DNA from: Nonomuraea jiangxiensis
GTDB taxonomy: Bacteria; Actinomycetota; Actinomycetes; Streptosporangiales; Streptosporangiaceae
DNA length: 64,000 bases
Direction of reading: 5' to 3'
Assembly: GCF_900099965.1 (NCBI RefSeq)
Contig: NZ_FNDJ01000014.1
Coordinates: 248,001 to 312,000, forward strand
Positions within the stretch are counted from its first letter, which is position 1, and each line of letters begins with the position of its first letter. A program made the translations under genes and the position numbers. Shown here in pieces: positions 26,059-34,829 of this stretch. The notes beneath the pieces are model-generated. The model was not told the DNA's origin, did no database searches, and worked only from the letters and a program-made list of their open reading frames with translations.

Positions 26059-27311
26059 GGCGGGTACGCGGTGCCGCGGGGGAGGGAGGCGACCACGATC
26101 AGGCCGCCGCCCTCGCGGGCCCGCGCCCTGACGTCGCCCCCGTGCGCGACCGCCACCGACCGGACGATCGACAGCCCCAGCCCCGCGCTGCGGGCGGTGA
26201 CCACCCGGTCGGCGGCGTGCCGGTGGAAGGGCTTGAACAACTGCGGGACCTCGTACGGTGGCACGCTCGGCCCGGTGTTGCTGACCTCCACCTCGACCTT
26301 CCCGCCGGACACGGTGCGGCTCGCCACCCGTACCCACCCGGTGCCGTCGTCCAGGTTGTACCGGATGCCGTTCTCGACCAGGTTGTGTACCAGCCGTTCG
26401 AGCAGCAGCGCGTCCCCGGTGGTGGGCGCGGGCCCGGTCACCTCGTACACGGTGATCTTGGCCTGGCGGGCGTCTGCCGCGACCTGCCGGGTCACGTGGG
26501 CGACCACGTCCGCCAGGTCCACCGGCGACCGCTCCGCGATCTCCTGCTCGGACCTGGCCAGCAGGAGCAGCCCGGAGATGAGGCGTTCGTGCCGGGCGTT
26601 GATCTCCAGCAGGCTCTCGCCCAGCTCCTTGACGTCCGGTGAGGCGGTACGGCGGTGCATGGCCAGCTCGACCAGCGCCCGGTTGAGCGTCAGCGGCGTA
26701 CGCAGCTCGTGCGAGGCGTTCGCCACGAACCTGCGTTGCCCGTCGAAGGAGTGGTCGAGCCGCTCCACCATGGTGTCGAACGTGTCCGCGAGCTGCTTGA
26801 CCTCGTCCTCCGGCCCGCTCAGCGCGATCCGCTCGTGCAGCCCGCGCTCGGCGGGGGCCGCGGCGATCTTGCGGGCCGTGTCGGTGACCTTGTGCAGCGG
26901 GCCGAGCATCCGGCCCGCCACCACCCACCCGAGCCCCACCGCGGCCCCGCCCACCACGACGAGAGCAAGGGTGCCCTGGGTGAGCAGCGAGGTGACGGCG
27001 GCGTCGCGCAGCACCTCGGCCTCCTGCCGCAGCAGCCGGATGGCGTCCTCGCCCTGGAGCGTGACGCCGTCCTTCACGATGAAGACCTCCTTGCGCCGGC
27101 CGGGCGCCCCCTCGAACCGGCTCTCGGACTGCTCGGTGAGCTGCTGGTTGAACAGCAGGTACGTGACCCCGAGCAAGGTCAGCCCGGCGAGCATGAAGAC
27201 GGCGCCGTACACGAGGGTGAGCCGCAGCCGCAACGTCGGCCGCGGCCGCGACCTCAGCGGCAGCCGCAGTCGTAGGGGCGGCCGCAGCCCGCGGCCCGGC
27301 CGGGAAGTCAT
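26055..27311 (-). CDS. Two-component sensor histidine kinase
   Basis: A 418-residue membrane kinase: a basic N-terminus, TM1 LTLVYGAVFMLAGLTLLGVTYLLF, a short external loop (about 45 residues), TM2 LALVVVGGAAVGLGWVVAGRML, a HAMP domain, then HisKA with the H-box FVANASHELRTPL, the N-box NLVENGIRYN and the G-boxes (GLGLSIVRSVAVAHGG). The start ATG overlaps the stop of the response-regulator gene. The external loop is small, typical of envelope-stress sensors of the intramembrane or small-loop kind. It probably controls the divergent ABC efflux operon starting at 28111 (inference from location). Confidence 0.92.
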   Translation of the reverse strand: MTSRPGRGLRPPLRLRLPLRSRPRPTLRLRLTLVYGAVFMLAGLTLLGVTYLLFNQQLTEQSESRFEGAPGRRKEVFIVKDGVTLQGEDAIRLLRQEAEVLRDAAVTSLLTQGTLALVVVGGAAVGLGWVVAGRMLGPLHKVTDTARKIAAAPAERGLHERIALSGPEDEVKQLADTFDTMVERLDHSFDGQRRFVANASHELRTPLTLNRALVELAMHRRTASPDVKELGESLLEINARHERLISGLLLLARSEQEIAERSPVDLADVVAHVTRQVAADARQAKITVYEVTGPAPTTGDALLLERLVHNLVENGIRYNLDDGTGWVRVASRTVSGGKVEVEVSNTGPSVPPYEVPQLFKPFHRHAADRVVTARSAGLGLSIVRSVAVAHGGDVRARAREGGGLIVVASLPRGTAYPP

Positions 27312-27964
27312 GCGATCCGGTACCCCACCCCCGGCACCGTCTCCACCACCGGCGGATCGCCGAGCTTGCGGCGCAGCTTGAGGATGGTGAGCCGGACCGC
27401 CCCGGTGAACGGGTCCGCGTGCTCGTCCCAGGCCTTCTCCAGGAGCTGCTCGGCCGAGACGACGCTCCCGCCCGCCCGCATCAGCTCGGCCAGCACCGCG
27501 AACTCCTTCTTGGACAGCGGTACGAACCGCCCGTTCCTGAACACCTCCCTGCGCGCCGGGTCGAGCGTGATCCCGGCCCGCCGCAGCACGGGCGGCACCG
27601 CCGGGCGCGAACGCCGCCCCAGCGCCAGCACGCGCGCGGCCAGCTCGGGGAACGCGAACGGCTTCGTCAGGTAGTCGTCGGCCCCCAGGGACAGCCCGGT
27701 CACCCGGTCGTCGAGCTGGGCGGCGGCGGTCAGCATCAGCACCCGCGCGTCGCGTTCGGAGGCCACCAGCTCCCGGCACACCTCGTCGCCGTGCACCCGC
27801 GGCAGGTCACGGTCGAGCACGACCACGTCGTAGTCGTTGACCGCGATCCGCTCCAGCGCCGCCGCACCGTCGTGCGCGAGATCGACCGCGTGGGTCTCGT
27901 CGCGCAGCCACTCGGCTATCGCGTCGGCGAGCAGGCGCTCGTCCTCCACCACCAGCACCCGCAT
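27308..27964 (-). CDS. OmpR/PhoB-family response regulator
   Basis: A 218-residue response regulator. The receiver starts MRVLVVEDERLLADAIAEWL (acidic pair), with the phospho-acceptor aspartate in DVVVLDRDLPRVHG, Thr in VLMLTAA and Lys in DDYLTKPFAF. The C-terminal winged helix contains PLSKKEFAVLAELM and VRLTILKLRRKLGDPPVVETVPGVGYRI. The start is the ATG with AAAGGTGGG upstream; an upstream in-frame start would add a tail without family match. Translationally coupled to the sensor kinase. Confidence 0.93.
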   Translation of the reverse strand: MRVLVVEDERLLADAIAEWLRDETHAVDLAHDGAAALERIAVNDYDVVVLDRDLPRVHGDEVCRELVASERDARVLMLTAAAQLDDRVTGLSLGADDYLTKPFAFPELAARVLALGRRSRPAVPPVLRRAGITLDPARREVFRNGRFVPLSKKEFAVLAELMRAGGSVVSAEQLLEKAWDEHADPFTGAVRLTILKLRRKLGDPPVVETVPGVGYRIA

Positions 27965-28110
27965 GGCCCACCTTTCCTCGTCCGCTTGCAGAGCCGAGTG
28001 TGGCCCAGCGGGCATTTGGTCGGAATAAGCAGAGATGGAAACGCCGGGGAAACGCGCTGCCGTATTGCATCTCCCTCGAATGACATCCCGTTCGACGGAG
28101 GAGAAGATCC

Positions 28111-28626
28111 ATGAGAGTACCCGTCCTCACAGCGTTCGCGGCCGCCGCACTGCTCCTGTCAGGCTGCGGCGGAGGCGGCACGGGCGGCTCGGACGTGGCG
28201 TCGGTCAGCGGCGGCGGGAGCGCGACCGCGGCCGGCAGCCAGCCGAGCGAGGACCCGCACCAGCGCAACCTCAAGTTCGCCCAGTGCATGCGCGAGAACG
28301 GCGTCGAGGTCCCCGACCCCGAGCCCGGCAAGGGCCTGCGGATGCGCTTCGACGGGAGCGTGCCCAGGGAGGCGGTCGAGAAGGCGCAGGAGGCATGCAA
28401 GCAGTACGCGCCGAGCGGCCAGCGCTCCGGCCAGGGCGACCCCAAGATGGCCGAGAACCTGCGCAAGCTCTCCCAGTGCATGCGCGACAACGGCGTGGAG
28501 GGCTACCCGGACCCCGAGGGTGGCATGATGCGCATCACCCGCGACCTCGCCGAGGATCCCGACTTCGAGTCCGCCCAGGACAAGTGCCAGCAGCTGGCCG
28601 CCGACGCCGGTATGGCAGGTTCCTGA
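28111..28626 (+). CDS. Lipoprotein with duplicated QCMR-NGVE module, efflux-operon associated
   Basis: A 171-residue lipoprotein: signal MRVPVLTAFAAAALLLSGC with lipobox LSGC (C19). The mature protein has two similar halves. Residues 54-100 hold FAQCMRENGVEVPDPE and AQEACKQYAP; residues 117-165 hold LSQCMRDNGVEGYPDPE and AQDKCQQLAA. Each half thus has a CM...C pair, perhaps for disulfides or metal. The ATG follows GGAGGAG by 8 nt. Its stop overlaps the ATG of the adaptor gene. Such lipoproteins often accompany actinobacterial MacAB-like operons; I infer an accessory role at the outer face of the membrane. Confidence 0.8.
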   Translation: MRVPVLTAFAAAALLLSGCGGGGTGGSDVASVSGGGSATAAGSQPSEDPHQRNLKFAQCMRENGVEVPDPEPGKGLRMRFDGSVPREAVEKAQEACKQYAPSGQRSGQGDPKMAENLRKLSQCMRDNGVEGYPDPEGGMMRITRDLAEDPDFESAQDKCQQLAADAGMAGS

Positions 28627-29768
28627 TGGACCAGGTGACCGACAGGTCCACCCTCGACGGCAGGGTGGAGGCCGACGCGACGTCCCCGCGCCGCCGGCGG
28701 CGGGGCCGGGGCAGGCTGGCCGGCGGGCTCCTGGTCGTGGTGGCCGTCACGGGCGGCGCCCTCGTGGCCGTCAACAGCGCGGGCCTGCTCGACGGGAACG
28801 CCGGCCCGTCCCCGTCGGCCGGCGTCCTGCCCCCGGCCACCACCACGGTGTCCCGGCAGACGCTGAACGACACCGTGGAGGCCGACGGAGAGCTCGGCTA
28901 CGGCCCGGTGACCACGGCGGTGAGCCGCCGGGCCGGCACGATCACCTGGCTGCCCGGCAGCGGCGCGGAGATCACCCGCGGCAAGCCGCTGTACCGGGTG
29001 GACAACCAGCCGGTCCTGCTCATGTACGGCTCCACGCCCGCCTACCGCGACCTCAGGATCGGCACCGAGGGCACGGACGTCGAGAACCTGGAGCGCAACC
29101 TCCGCAAGCTCGGCTATGACGGCTTCACGGTCGACGACGAGTACACCTACGACACCGCCGAGGCCGTACAGGAGTGGCAGGAGGACCGGGGCCTGGACGA
29201 GACCGGCGTGGTCGAGCTGGGCCGGGTGGTGTTCGCCCCGGGCGAGGTGCGGGTGGAGAGCCTGGAGGCGGAGGAGGGCCAGCCGGCCGCCCCGGGGCAG
29301 CGGGTGCTCACCTATACCGGCACGTCCAAGGTCGTCACGGTGCGAATGGAGCCCGAGGACCAGCGCATGGCCAGGAAGGGGGCCAAGGTCGAGGTCACCC
29401 TGCCGGACGGCAAGAACGTGAACGGCAAGGTCACCGAGGTCGCCACGGTCATCGAGCCGGGCGAGGGCCAGAACGACGAGGCCGAGACCCGGCTGGAGGC
29501 GCTCGTCTCGATCAAGGAAGGCAAGTCCACGCGCGGGCTCGACAAGGCGGCGGTGGACGTGACGTTCACGGCCTCGCAGCGCAAGGACGTGCTCACGGTG
29601 CCGGTCGCGGCGCTGGTGGCGCTGCGGGAGGGCGGGTACGGCCTCGAAGTCATCGAAGGCGGCAAGTCCAGATATATAGGTGTAAAGACGGGGTTGTTCG
29701 CAGGAGGCCGGGTCGAGGTCAGCGGTGACGGGCTCGCCGCGGGCATGACCGTGGGGATGCCGAGATGA
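28626..29768 (+). CDS. Membrane-anchored efflux adaptor with peptidoglycan-binding domain
   Basis: A 380-residue HlyD/MacA-like adaptor. A cytosolic Arg-rich stretch precedes one N-terminal helix LAGGLLVVVAVTGGALVAVNSAGLL. A lipoyl/barrel half (ADGELGYGPVTTAVSRRAGTITWLPGSGAEITRGKPLYRVDN) comes next, then an inserted PG_binding_1 domain (LRIGTEGTDVENLERNLRKLGYDGF...VQEWQEDRGL). The second half of the barrel follows. The inserted wall-binding domain replaces the coiled-coil hairpin of Gram-negative adaptors. It overlaps the lipoprotein before it and the ATPase after it by 1-4 nt. Likely part of a MacB-type export machine. Confidence 0.87.
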   Translation: MDQVTDRSTLDGRVEADATSPRRRRRGRGRLAGGLLVVVAVTGGALVAVNSAGLLDGNAGPSPSAGVLPPATTTVSRQTLNDTVEADGELGYGPVTTAVSRRAGTITWLPGSGAEITRGKPLYRVDNQPVLLMYGSTPAYRDLRIGTEGTDVENLERNLRKLGYDGFTVDDEYTYDTAEAVQEWQEDRGLDETGVVELGRVVFAPGEVRVESLEAEEGQPAAPGQRVLTYTGTSKVVTVRMEPEDQRMARKGAKVEVTLPDGKNVNGKVTEVATVIEPGEGQNDEAETRLEALVSIKEGKSTRGLDKAAVDVTFTASQRKDVLTVPVAALVALREGGYGLEVIEGGKSRYIGVKTGLFAGGRVEVSGDGLAAGMTVGMPR

Positions 29769-30481
29769 CGTTCCCCATGATCGCTCTGACGGACGTCTCC
29801 AGGATCTACTCGGGTGGCGTCGCGGCGCTGAGGTCGGTGTCCCTGCGCATCGGGCACGGCGAGCTGGTCGCCATCGTGGGCCCGTCCGGGTCGGGGAAGT
29901 CGACGATGCTCAACCTCGTCGGCACCCTCGACCGGCCCACTTCCGGGACCATCCACATCGACGGGTACGACGTGTCACAGCTCTCCGACGGCAGGCTCTC
30001 CGCGTTGCGGGCCACCACGATCGGCTTCGTGTTCCAGTCGTTCCACCTCGCCGCGAAGATCCCGGCGCTGGACAACGTGGCCGACGGCTTGCTCTACACC
30101 GGTCTGGGCCGGCCCGAGCGCCGCCGCCGGGCCGCCGCGGCGCTGGAACGGGTGGGTCTCGGGCACCGGCTGGACCACGAGCCGCACGAGCTGTCCGGCG
30201 GCGAGCGGCAACGCGTGGCCATCGCCAGGGCCGTGGCGGGGGATCCGCCGCTGGTGCTGGCCGACGAGCCGACCGGGGCGCTGGACTCGGTGTCGGGCGC
30301 GGGCGTGATGGAGCTGCTGCACGAGCTGAACGCCGGCGGCACCACCATCGTGATCATCACTCACGACCGGGAGATCGCCGCCGGCCTGCCCAGGCAGGTC
30401 CGCATGCGGGACGGCATGATCGTCTCGGACTCCGCCGTCGAGAGCGAGCCCTGGCCCGCCGGATCGGGGGTGACGGCATGA
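29765..30481 (+). CDS. ABC transporter ATP-binding protein, MacB/LolD type
   Basis: A 238-residue ATPase. Walker A GPSGSGKSTML, Q-loop FVFQSFHLAAKIPALDNV, signature LSGGERQRVAIARAVAGDP, Walker B LVLADEPTGALDS and the switch His in IITHDRE are all present. The N-terminus IALTDVSRIYSGGVAALRSVSL fits the MacB/FtsE/LolD branch. It overlaps adaptor and permease by 4 nt each, so the three are made together. Confidence 0.94.
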   Translation: MTFPMIALTDVSRIYSGGVAALRSVSLRIGHGELVAIVGPSGSGKSTMLNLVGTLDRPTSGTIHIDGYDVSQLSDGRLSALRATTIGFVFQSFHLAAKIPALDNVADGLLYTGLGRPERRRRAAAALERVGLGHRLDHEPHELSGGERQRVAIARAVAGDPPLVLADEPTGALDSVSGAGVMELLHELNAGGTTIVIITHDREIAAGLPRQVRMRDGMIVSDSAVESEPWPAGSGVTA

Positions 30482-31692
30482 CGGGCGTGGAGCGGCCGAT
30501 GCCGGTCCCGGCCAGGATGAGCCTGCGCGACGTGCTGCGGGTCGGCGCGGTCGGCCTGCGCACCAGGCCCTTGCGGGCGTTCCTGTCGGCGCTCGGCATC
30601 GCCATCGGCATCGCGGCCATGGTCGGCGTGGTCGGGCTCTCGTCCTCCTCGGGCGCCGAACTCGACCGTACGCTCTCCGCGCTCGGCACCAACCTGCTCA
30701 CCGTCTCGCCCGGCACCACGCTCATGGGCGAGGAGGCCAAGATGCCGACCGACGCGGAGGCGATGATCGAGCGCATCGGCCCGGTCCAGGCCGCCTCGGC
30801 CACGGGCAAGATCGCCGATGCCAGGGTCTACCGCTCCGAGCGGATCCCGGAGGCCCAGACCGGCGGCCTGTCGGCGTACGCGGTCCGCCTCGACCTGCCC
30901 GCCACGGTGGGGGCCACCCTGCGGAGCGGCACCTGGCTGAACGCGGCCACCGAGCACTACCCCGCGGCCGTGATCGGGGCCACCGCGGCGCAGCGGCTCG
31001 GCGTCGGCGCGGCGGGGCCCGACACGCAGGTCGTGGTCGGCGGCGTGCGCTTCACGGTGGTCGGCGTCCTCGCCCCGGTGGCGCTGGCCACGGACCTGGA
31101 CAGCGGAGTCCTGGTCGGCTGGCCGGTGGCGGAGGCCCAACTGGGCTTCGACGGCCATCCGACCACCCTCTACACGCGCTCGGAGGAGAGCGGGCTGGAG
31201 GCCGTACGCCAGGTCCTGGCCGCCACGGCCAACCCGGAGGCGCCGAACGAGGTGGACGTCTCCCGGCCGTCCGACGCCCTGGCCGCCAAGCAGGCGACCA
31301 GCCAGGCCTTCGCGAACCTCCTGCTCGGGGTGGGAGCGGTGGCGCTGCTGGTCGGAGGGGTCGGCGTGGCCAACACGATGGTCATCTCGGTCCTGGAACG
31401 CCGGGCGGAGATCGGCCTGCGCCGCTCCCTGGGCGCCACCCGCGGCCAGGTCCGCACCCAGTTCCTGGCGGAGTCGCTGCTGCTGTCGGCGCTGGGCGGA
31501 TGCGGGGGCGTGCTGCTCGGCATGGGGGTGACGATGGGGTACGCGTACTACAGCGGCTGGCCCTCGGTGGTGCCCGCCTGGGCGACGGCGGGCGGTCTGG
31601 CGGCCACCCTGCTCATCGGCGCCGTGGCGGGCCTGTACCCGGCCATCCGCGCCTCCCGCCTGTCTCCGACCGAGGCCCTGGCCACGCCGTAG
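30478..31692 (+). CDS. ABC transporter permease, MacB-like (FtsX domain)
   Basis: A 404-residue permease with MacB topology: TM1 at PLRAFLSALGIAIGIAAMVGVVGLSS, a large extracytoplasmic MacB_PCD-like domain (about residues 55-265) and three C-terminal helices: LLLGVGAVALLVGGVGVANTMVISVL, then ERRAEIGLRRSLGATRGQVRTQFLAESLLLSALGGCGGVLLGMG, then a last helix. It should pair with the ATPase before it and use the adaptor to export a compound or peptide through the wall. The sensor kinase operon transcribed in the other direction is a natural regulator. Confidence 0.92.
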   Translation: MTGVERPMPVPARMSLRDVLRVGAVGLRTRPLRAFLSALGIAIGIAAMVGVVGLSSSSGAELDRTLSALGTNLLTVSPGTTLMGEEAKMPTDAEAMIERIGPVQAASATGKIADARVYRSERIPEAQTGGLSAYAVRLDLPATVGATLRSGTWLNAATEHYPAAVIGATAAQRLGVGAAGPDTQVVVGGVRFTVVGVLAPVALATDLDSGVLVGWPVAEAQLGFDGHPTTLYTRSEESGLEAVRQVLAATANPEAPNEVDVSRPSDALAAKQATSQAFANLLLGVGAVALLVGGVGVANTMVISVLERRAEIGLRRSLGATRGQVRTQFLAESLLLSALGGCGGVLLGMGVTMGYAYYSGWPSVVPAWATAGGLAATLLIGAVAGLYPAIRASRLSPTEALATP

Positions 31693-31705
31693 GGGGAGCG
31701 GCCGA

Positions 31706-32152
31706 TCACGTACCGCCGGGGGCGTAGCAGTCGGTCCGGCCGGTGATCCGCACGGTGGAGCCCTCCCCGGCGGGGACGGCCAGGACGAAGGTGTGGTGGG
31801 TGTTCGCATTCCACAGCACCGCCAGCTCCCGCTCCTCGTCGCGGAGATCCGGGTCGTCGGCCACCTGCGTGTAGCCCATCGCCTGGAGCTCGGAGACCAG
31901 TACGGCCGAGGCGTCGGCCGCCTGGATCTCGGCGCTGAAGAGATGGCGCACCTGACCGGGCCGGCAGGCGCTTCGGTCCGACCGGGTCGTTCCGGGGAAC
32001 GTGGCTCCGGCCAGGTTCAGGAGGGTATGGGCGTCCGCCTCGAGGTGCCTGGCCGCCTCCTCGTAGGTGGACGGCTTCTGCGCGTCCACGCAGGATGCCA
32101 GGCCCGCGAGGCCCAACAGCAGCGCGGCGAGAAAGTGATGGCGGACACGCAT
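31706..32152 (-). CDS. Small lipoprotein, function unknown
   Basis: A 148-residue protein starting MRVRHHFLAALLLGLAGLASC, a lipoprotein signal with lipobox LASC. The mature part is a compact alpha/beta domain with two more cysteines (RSACRPG and RTDCYAPGG). No family recognised. A longer in-frame start upstream would bury the signal peptide, so this ATG is preferred although its ribosome site is weak. It faces the ABC operon tail to tail. Confidence 0.65.
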   Translation of the reverse strand: MRVRHHFLAALLLGLAGLASCVDAQKPSTYEEAARHLEADAHTLLNLAGATFPGTTRSDRSACRPGQVRHLFSAEIQAADASAVLVSELQAMGYTQVADDPDLRDEERELAVLWNANTHHTFVLAVPAGEGSTVRITGRTDCYAPGGT

Positions 32153-32299
32153 CAATCGGACGATAACCCGGATCGTCTGGAGGTGCCCGGCGATTCCGGA
32201 AACCGGGACCGGTGCCGGACGCGGGCGCGCACAGGGCATGAATCGCGGCTCAGGGGGTAGCGGACGGCCTTGTCGGACCAGGTGGTGTGACCAGAGCTC

Positions 32300-32629
32300 G
32301 TGACCTTCGAAACCCATGAACCAGCCCGTGTCACGCCCGTTGCGCAGCCGTTCGGGCTGCGGGTCTCCGGCGAGATCGACTGGAGCAACCGCCGTCTGCT
32401 GGCGGATGCCCTCGAATGGGCCCTCACCTCCGACGACCGGGACATCCGGCTCGACCTGTCCGGGCTGACCTTCATCGACGTGGCCGGATTGCGGCTCATC
32501 GTCGCGGTGGCCGCCCGATTATCGCCGCCGCGCGGGCTGATCCTGTCTTCCGCCTCGCCGCTGACGCTGCGCCTGCTCGACCTGACGGGCTGGGAACACG
32601 AGCCCGGCCTGTCGGTGATCAGAAACTGA
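32300..32629 (+). CDS. STAS-domain protein (anti-sigma factor antagonist-like)
   Basis: A 109-residue single STAS domain: LRVSGEIDWSNRRLLADALEWAL, then RDIRLDLSGLTFIDVAGLRLIVAVAARL and LILSSASPLTLRLLDLTGW. The position of the phosphorylatable Ser/Thr in the FID-S-G motif is Val here (FIDVAGL), so classical control by an RsbW-type kinase is unlikely at that site. It starts with GTG; the Shine-Dalgarno is weak. It may act as a constitutively active antagonist or a scaffold (inference). Confidence 0.8.
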   Translation: MTFETHEPARVTPVAQPFGLRVSGEIDWSNRRLLADALEWALTSDDRDIRLDLSGLTFIDVAGLRLIVAVAARLSPPRGLILSSASPLTLRLLDLTGWEHEPGLSVIRN

Positions 32630-32669
32630 CATCGGCTCAGGAGCCGTTCCGGCCGCGCTCCGGAGCCGG

Positions 32670-33245
32670 TCAGGAGCCGTTCCGGGCGGCGAGGGCGTCG
32701 AGCTTGCGTTCTATGCGGTCGAGCCGGACTCGCATCTCCGCCAGGTCGCCGCGCTCGGCGGGCTCCTCCTCGGGACGCAGCCGCACCAGCACCGCGCCTC
32801 CGGGCTCCAGCCGTACCACGCTCGTGTCGGCCACGCTCGTGCCGCCTCTGAGCTGGATCGACACGTCCACGTCGGCCTGCCGCAGCCCCATCCGGCGCAA
32901 CGCCGACCTGATGTAGTGCCCGTCCTGGGCCAGCACGATCGGGCCGCCCTCGACGATCTTGCCGACCATCGGCACCTCCGCCGCGAACCGCACCACGACC
33001 GCGTTGAACGCCACCAGTATGACCACCCCCGCCAGCCCGCCGACCAGCGAGTTGTCCGGGCCGATGATCGCGTTCTGCACCACGTTGCTCATCAGCAACA
33101 TGACCACGAAGTCGAAGTTGTTGAGCTGGGCGATGCCGCGCTTGCCGGCGATCCGCAGCAGCACCGCCACGGTGAGGTAGACGGCCACGGTCCTGACGGC
33201 CTTGTCGGCGAGGGAGACCCCGGCGTGCAGGAGGTCCTCGCTCAT
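32670..33245 (-). CDS. DUF421 (YetF-like) membrane protein
   Basis: A 191-residue protein with three N-terminal helices (AVRTVAVYLTVAVLLRIAGKR, FVVMLLMSNVVQNAIIG, LAGVVILVAFNAVVVRFA) and the cytosolic DUF421 domain VEGGPIVLAQDGHYIRSALRRMGLRQADVDVSIQLRGGTSVADTSVVRLEPGG. The C-terminus is a short coiled coil (LAEMRVRLDRIERKLDALAA). The start overlaps the stop of the MreB-like gene (ATGA). Family function is unclear; YetF-type proteins are linked to membrane or spore envelope stability. Pairing with an actin-like protein is unusual. Confidence 0.88.
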   Translation of the reverse strand: MSEDLLHAGVSLADKAVRTVAVYLTVAVLLRIAGKRGIAQLNNFDFVVMLLMSNVVQNAIIGPDNSLVGGLAGVVILVAFNAVVVRFAAEVPMVGKIVEGGPIVLAQDGHYIRSALRRMGLRQADVDVSIQLRGGTSVADTSVVRLEPGGAVLVRLRPEEEPAERGDLAEMRVRLDRIERKLDALAARNGS

Positions 33246-34228
33246 CGCCGCCGGAGCTTCGAGATCAGGCCCAGCTCCTCCGCGCACCGGCCGAGTCCGA
33301 GCGCGACGGCCTCCGTCGGCCGTTCCGCCCGCCGTACCGGCATGCTCAGCGCCGCTCGCAGCCGCCGGCCGAGCCCGCGCAGCAGCGAGCCGCCCCCGAT
33401 CAGCACCGCCCCCTGCCCGCTGAGGTCGGCGGCCAGCTCGGCGGGGCAGCTCTCCACGGTCTCGACCGCCGCCCGCGCGATGGACTCGACCTGCTGCCCA
33501 CCGGCCTCGCGGATCCCCTGCGCGGGCAGCGCCACCCAGCGCCGCTCGCCGGTGTCCGGATCGTGCCCCTTGACCACGACCTCCTCGTACGGCGGCTGCC
33601 CCGCGCCCCGCTTGGCCGCCTCCGCCTCCCCGTCGTCGAGCACCAGCCCGTACTCGTTCTCCACCCACCGGGCGATGGCCCGGTTGACGCCCCGGCCGCC
33701 GCCCAGGACGGTGCCGGCCGCGACGACGGCCCCGCGTGAGACCACGGCGATCCTGGTGGAGTCGTAGCCGATGTCGATCACCATGCTGCCGACGCAGTCC
33801 CTGACCGGCAGGCCCGCGCCGAGCGCCGCCGCCAGCGCGTGCGGGAACAGCAGGATCCCCCTGGCGTCCGCCTCGAACGCCATGTCGCGCAGCGCCATCT
33901 GCGCGATCGGGGTCGCGTCCTCGGGCAGCGCCATGACGATGCGCGGCCTGGAGAACGGATGCCGGTGCACCTTGCGCAGGAAATGCCTGATCATGCGCCG
34001 GGCCATCTCATTGTCGGCCGGCAGGCCGCCGTTGACCGGCCAGCACGTCTCGGCCTCGGTGTCGTCGGCGCCGTCGGCCGCCTCCGTACCGAACCCGATG
34101 ACCTTGCCGGTGTTGCTGTCGCGCCGGACGGCGGAGGGCTCGTCCAGCACGATGCCCTTGCGTTTGACGTAGATGCGGGTGCTGGCCGTGCCCAGGTCCA
34201 TCGCCAGGTCACGACCGAGAAGGCTCAT
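33242..34228 (-). CDS. MreB-like actin-family protein
   Basis: A 328-residue actin-fold protein. The phosphate-1 loop is AMDLGTASTRIYVKRKGIVLDEPSAV, like MreB DLGTANTLVYVKGKGIVLNEPSVV. Later motifs are PRIVMALPEDATPIAQMALRDMAFEADAR (MreB VCVPxGxTxVERRA region), MVIDIGYDSTRIAVVSRGAVV (phosphate 2) and AVLIGGGSLLRGLGRRL (adenosine). Diverged elements include the missing second GG in the phosphate 2 loop and an acidic insertion near residue 55. It is followed by DUF421 with a 4-nt overlap. It is likely a MreB paralogue rather than the main shape protein, since no mreC/mreD follows. Confidence 0.85.
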   Translation of the reverse strand: MSLLGRDLAMDLGTASTRIYVKRKGIVLDEPSAVRRDSNTGKVIGFGTEAADGADDTEAETCWPVNGGLPADNEMARRMIRHFLRKVHRHPFSRPRIVMALPEDATPIAQMALRDMAFEADARGILLFPHALAAALGAGLPVRDCVGSMVIDIGYDSTRIAVVSRGAVVAAGTVLGGGRGVNRAIARWVENEYGLVLDDGEAEAAKRGAGQPPYEEVVVKGHDPDTGERRWVALPAQGIREAGGQQVESIARAAVETVESCPAELAADLSGQGAVLIGGGSLLRGLGRRLRAALSMPVRRAERPTEAVALGLGRCAEELGLISKLRRR

Positions 34229-34496
34229 TGCGGTACCGGGGGCTGGAGCATCATGCGGGGTGTATTTCCGGAGCTCCTCCAACACAACACCAGGAACGCG
34301 ACCAGTCCGCTTTACCATGCGTTCGACCCCGATCGCCTTGTACCGGTCGAGTCGCGCAGCTCGGCTTTCGCCGGGCGGAGCCGGTGGGCAAGCGGTGCGG
34401 TGTCCGCCACGCCGCGACGTAAGGCGGCGCCGGTTTCGCGTCATAAGCAGCGGCGTGCGAAGCTGTGGATGTCCCCAACACCACGGAGGTCCTCTC

Positions 34497-34697
34497 ATGG
34501 CGGAAACACCGGAGCCGGAAAACGACGAAACTCCCGAGGACGAGATGAAGCGCAAGTTCCGTGAAGCGCTGGAGCGCAAGCGCAACCAGCAGGCCGGCTC
34601 GGGCGCGGGTGGCAGGGGCGGCGACCCATCGAAGATCCACGGGGCGCACGGTCCGGCTGCGAGTAAAAGATCGTTCAGGCGCAAGAGCGGCGGCTGA
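34497..34697 (+). CDS. Small DUF5302-like protein
   Basis: A 66-residue, charged protein: MAETPEPENDETPEDEMKRKF then REALERKRNQQAGSGAGGRGGDPSKIHGAHGPA and a basic end SKRSFRRKSGG. This is the common actinobacterial DUF5302 pattern (acidic start, KFREAL-K, a Gly-rich GG/HGP core, basic FRRKSG end). No membrane segment; function unknown. GGAGG lies 7 nt before the ATG. Confidence 0.8.
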   Translation: MAETPEPENDETPEDEMKRKFREALERKRNQQAGSGAGGRGGDPSKIHGAHGPAASKRSFRRKSGG

Positions 34698-34829
34698 GGC
34701 CCGGTTTCCCAGGGGGTACGGCTTGTCCGTGCCCCCTTTCTCTTTACCATTCAAGGTAGATCTTCGCCGGTTTCATGGTGAAACGTTTGCGTTTGTCCGT
34801 TTCGGTGCTACTGTTTTCGCCATTACCAG

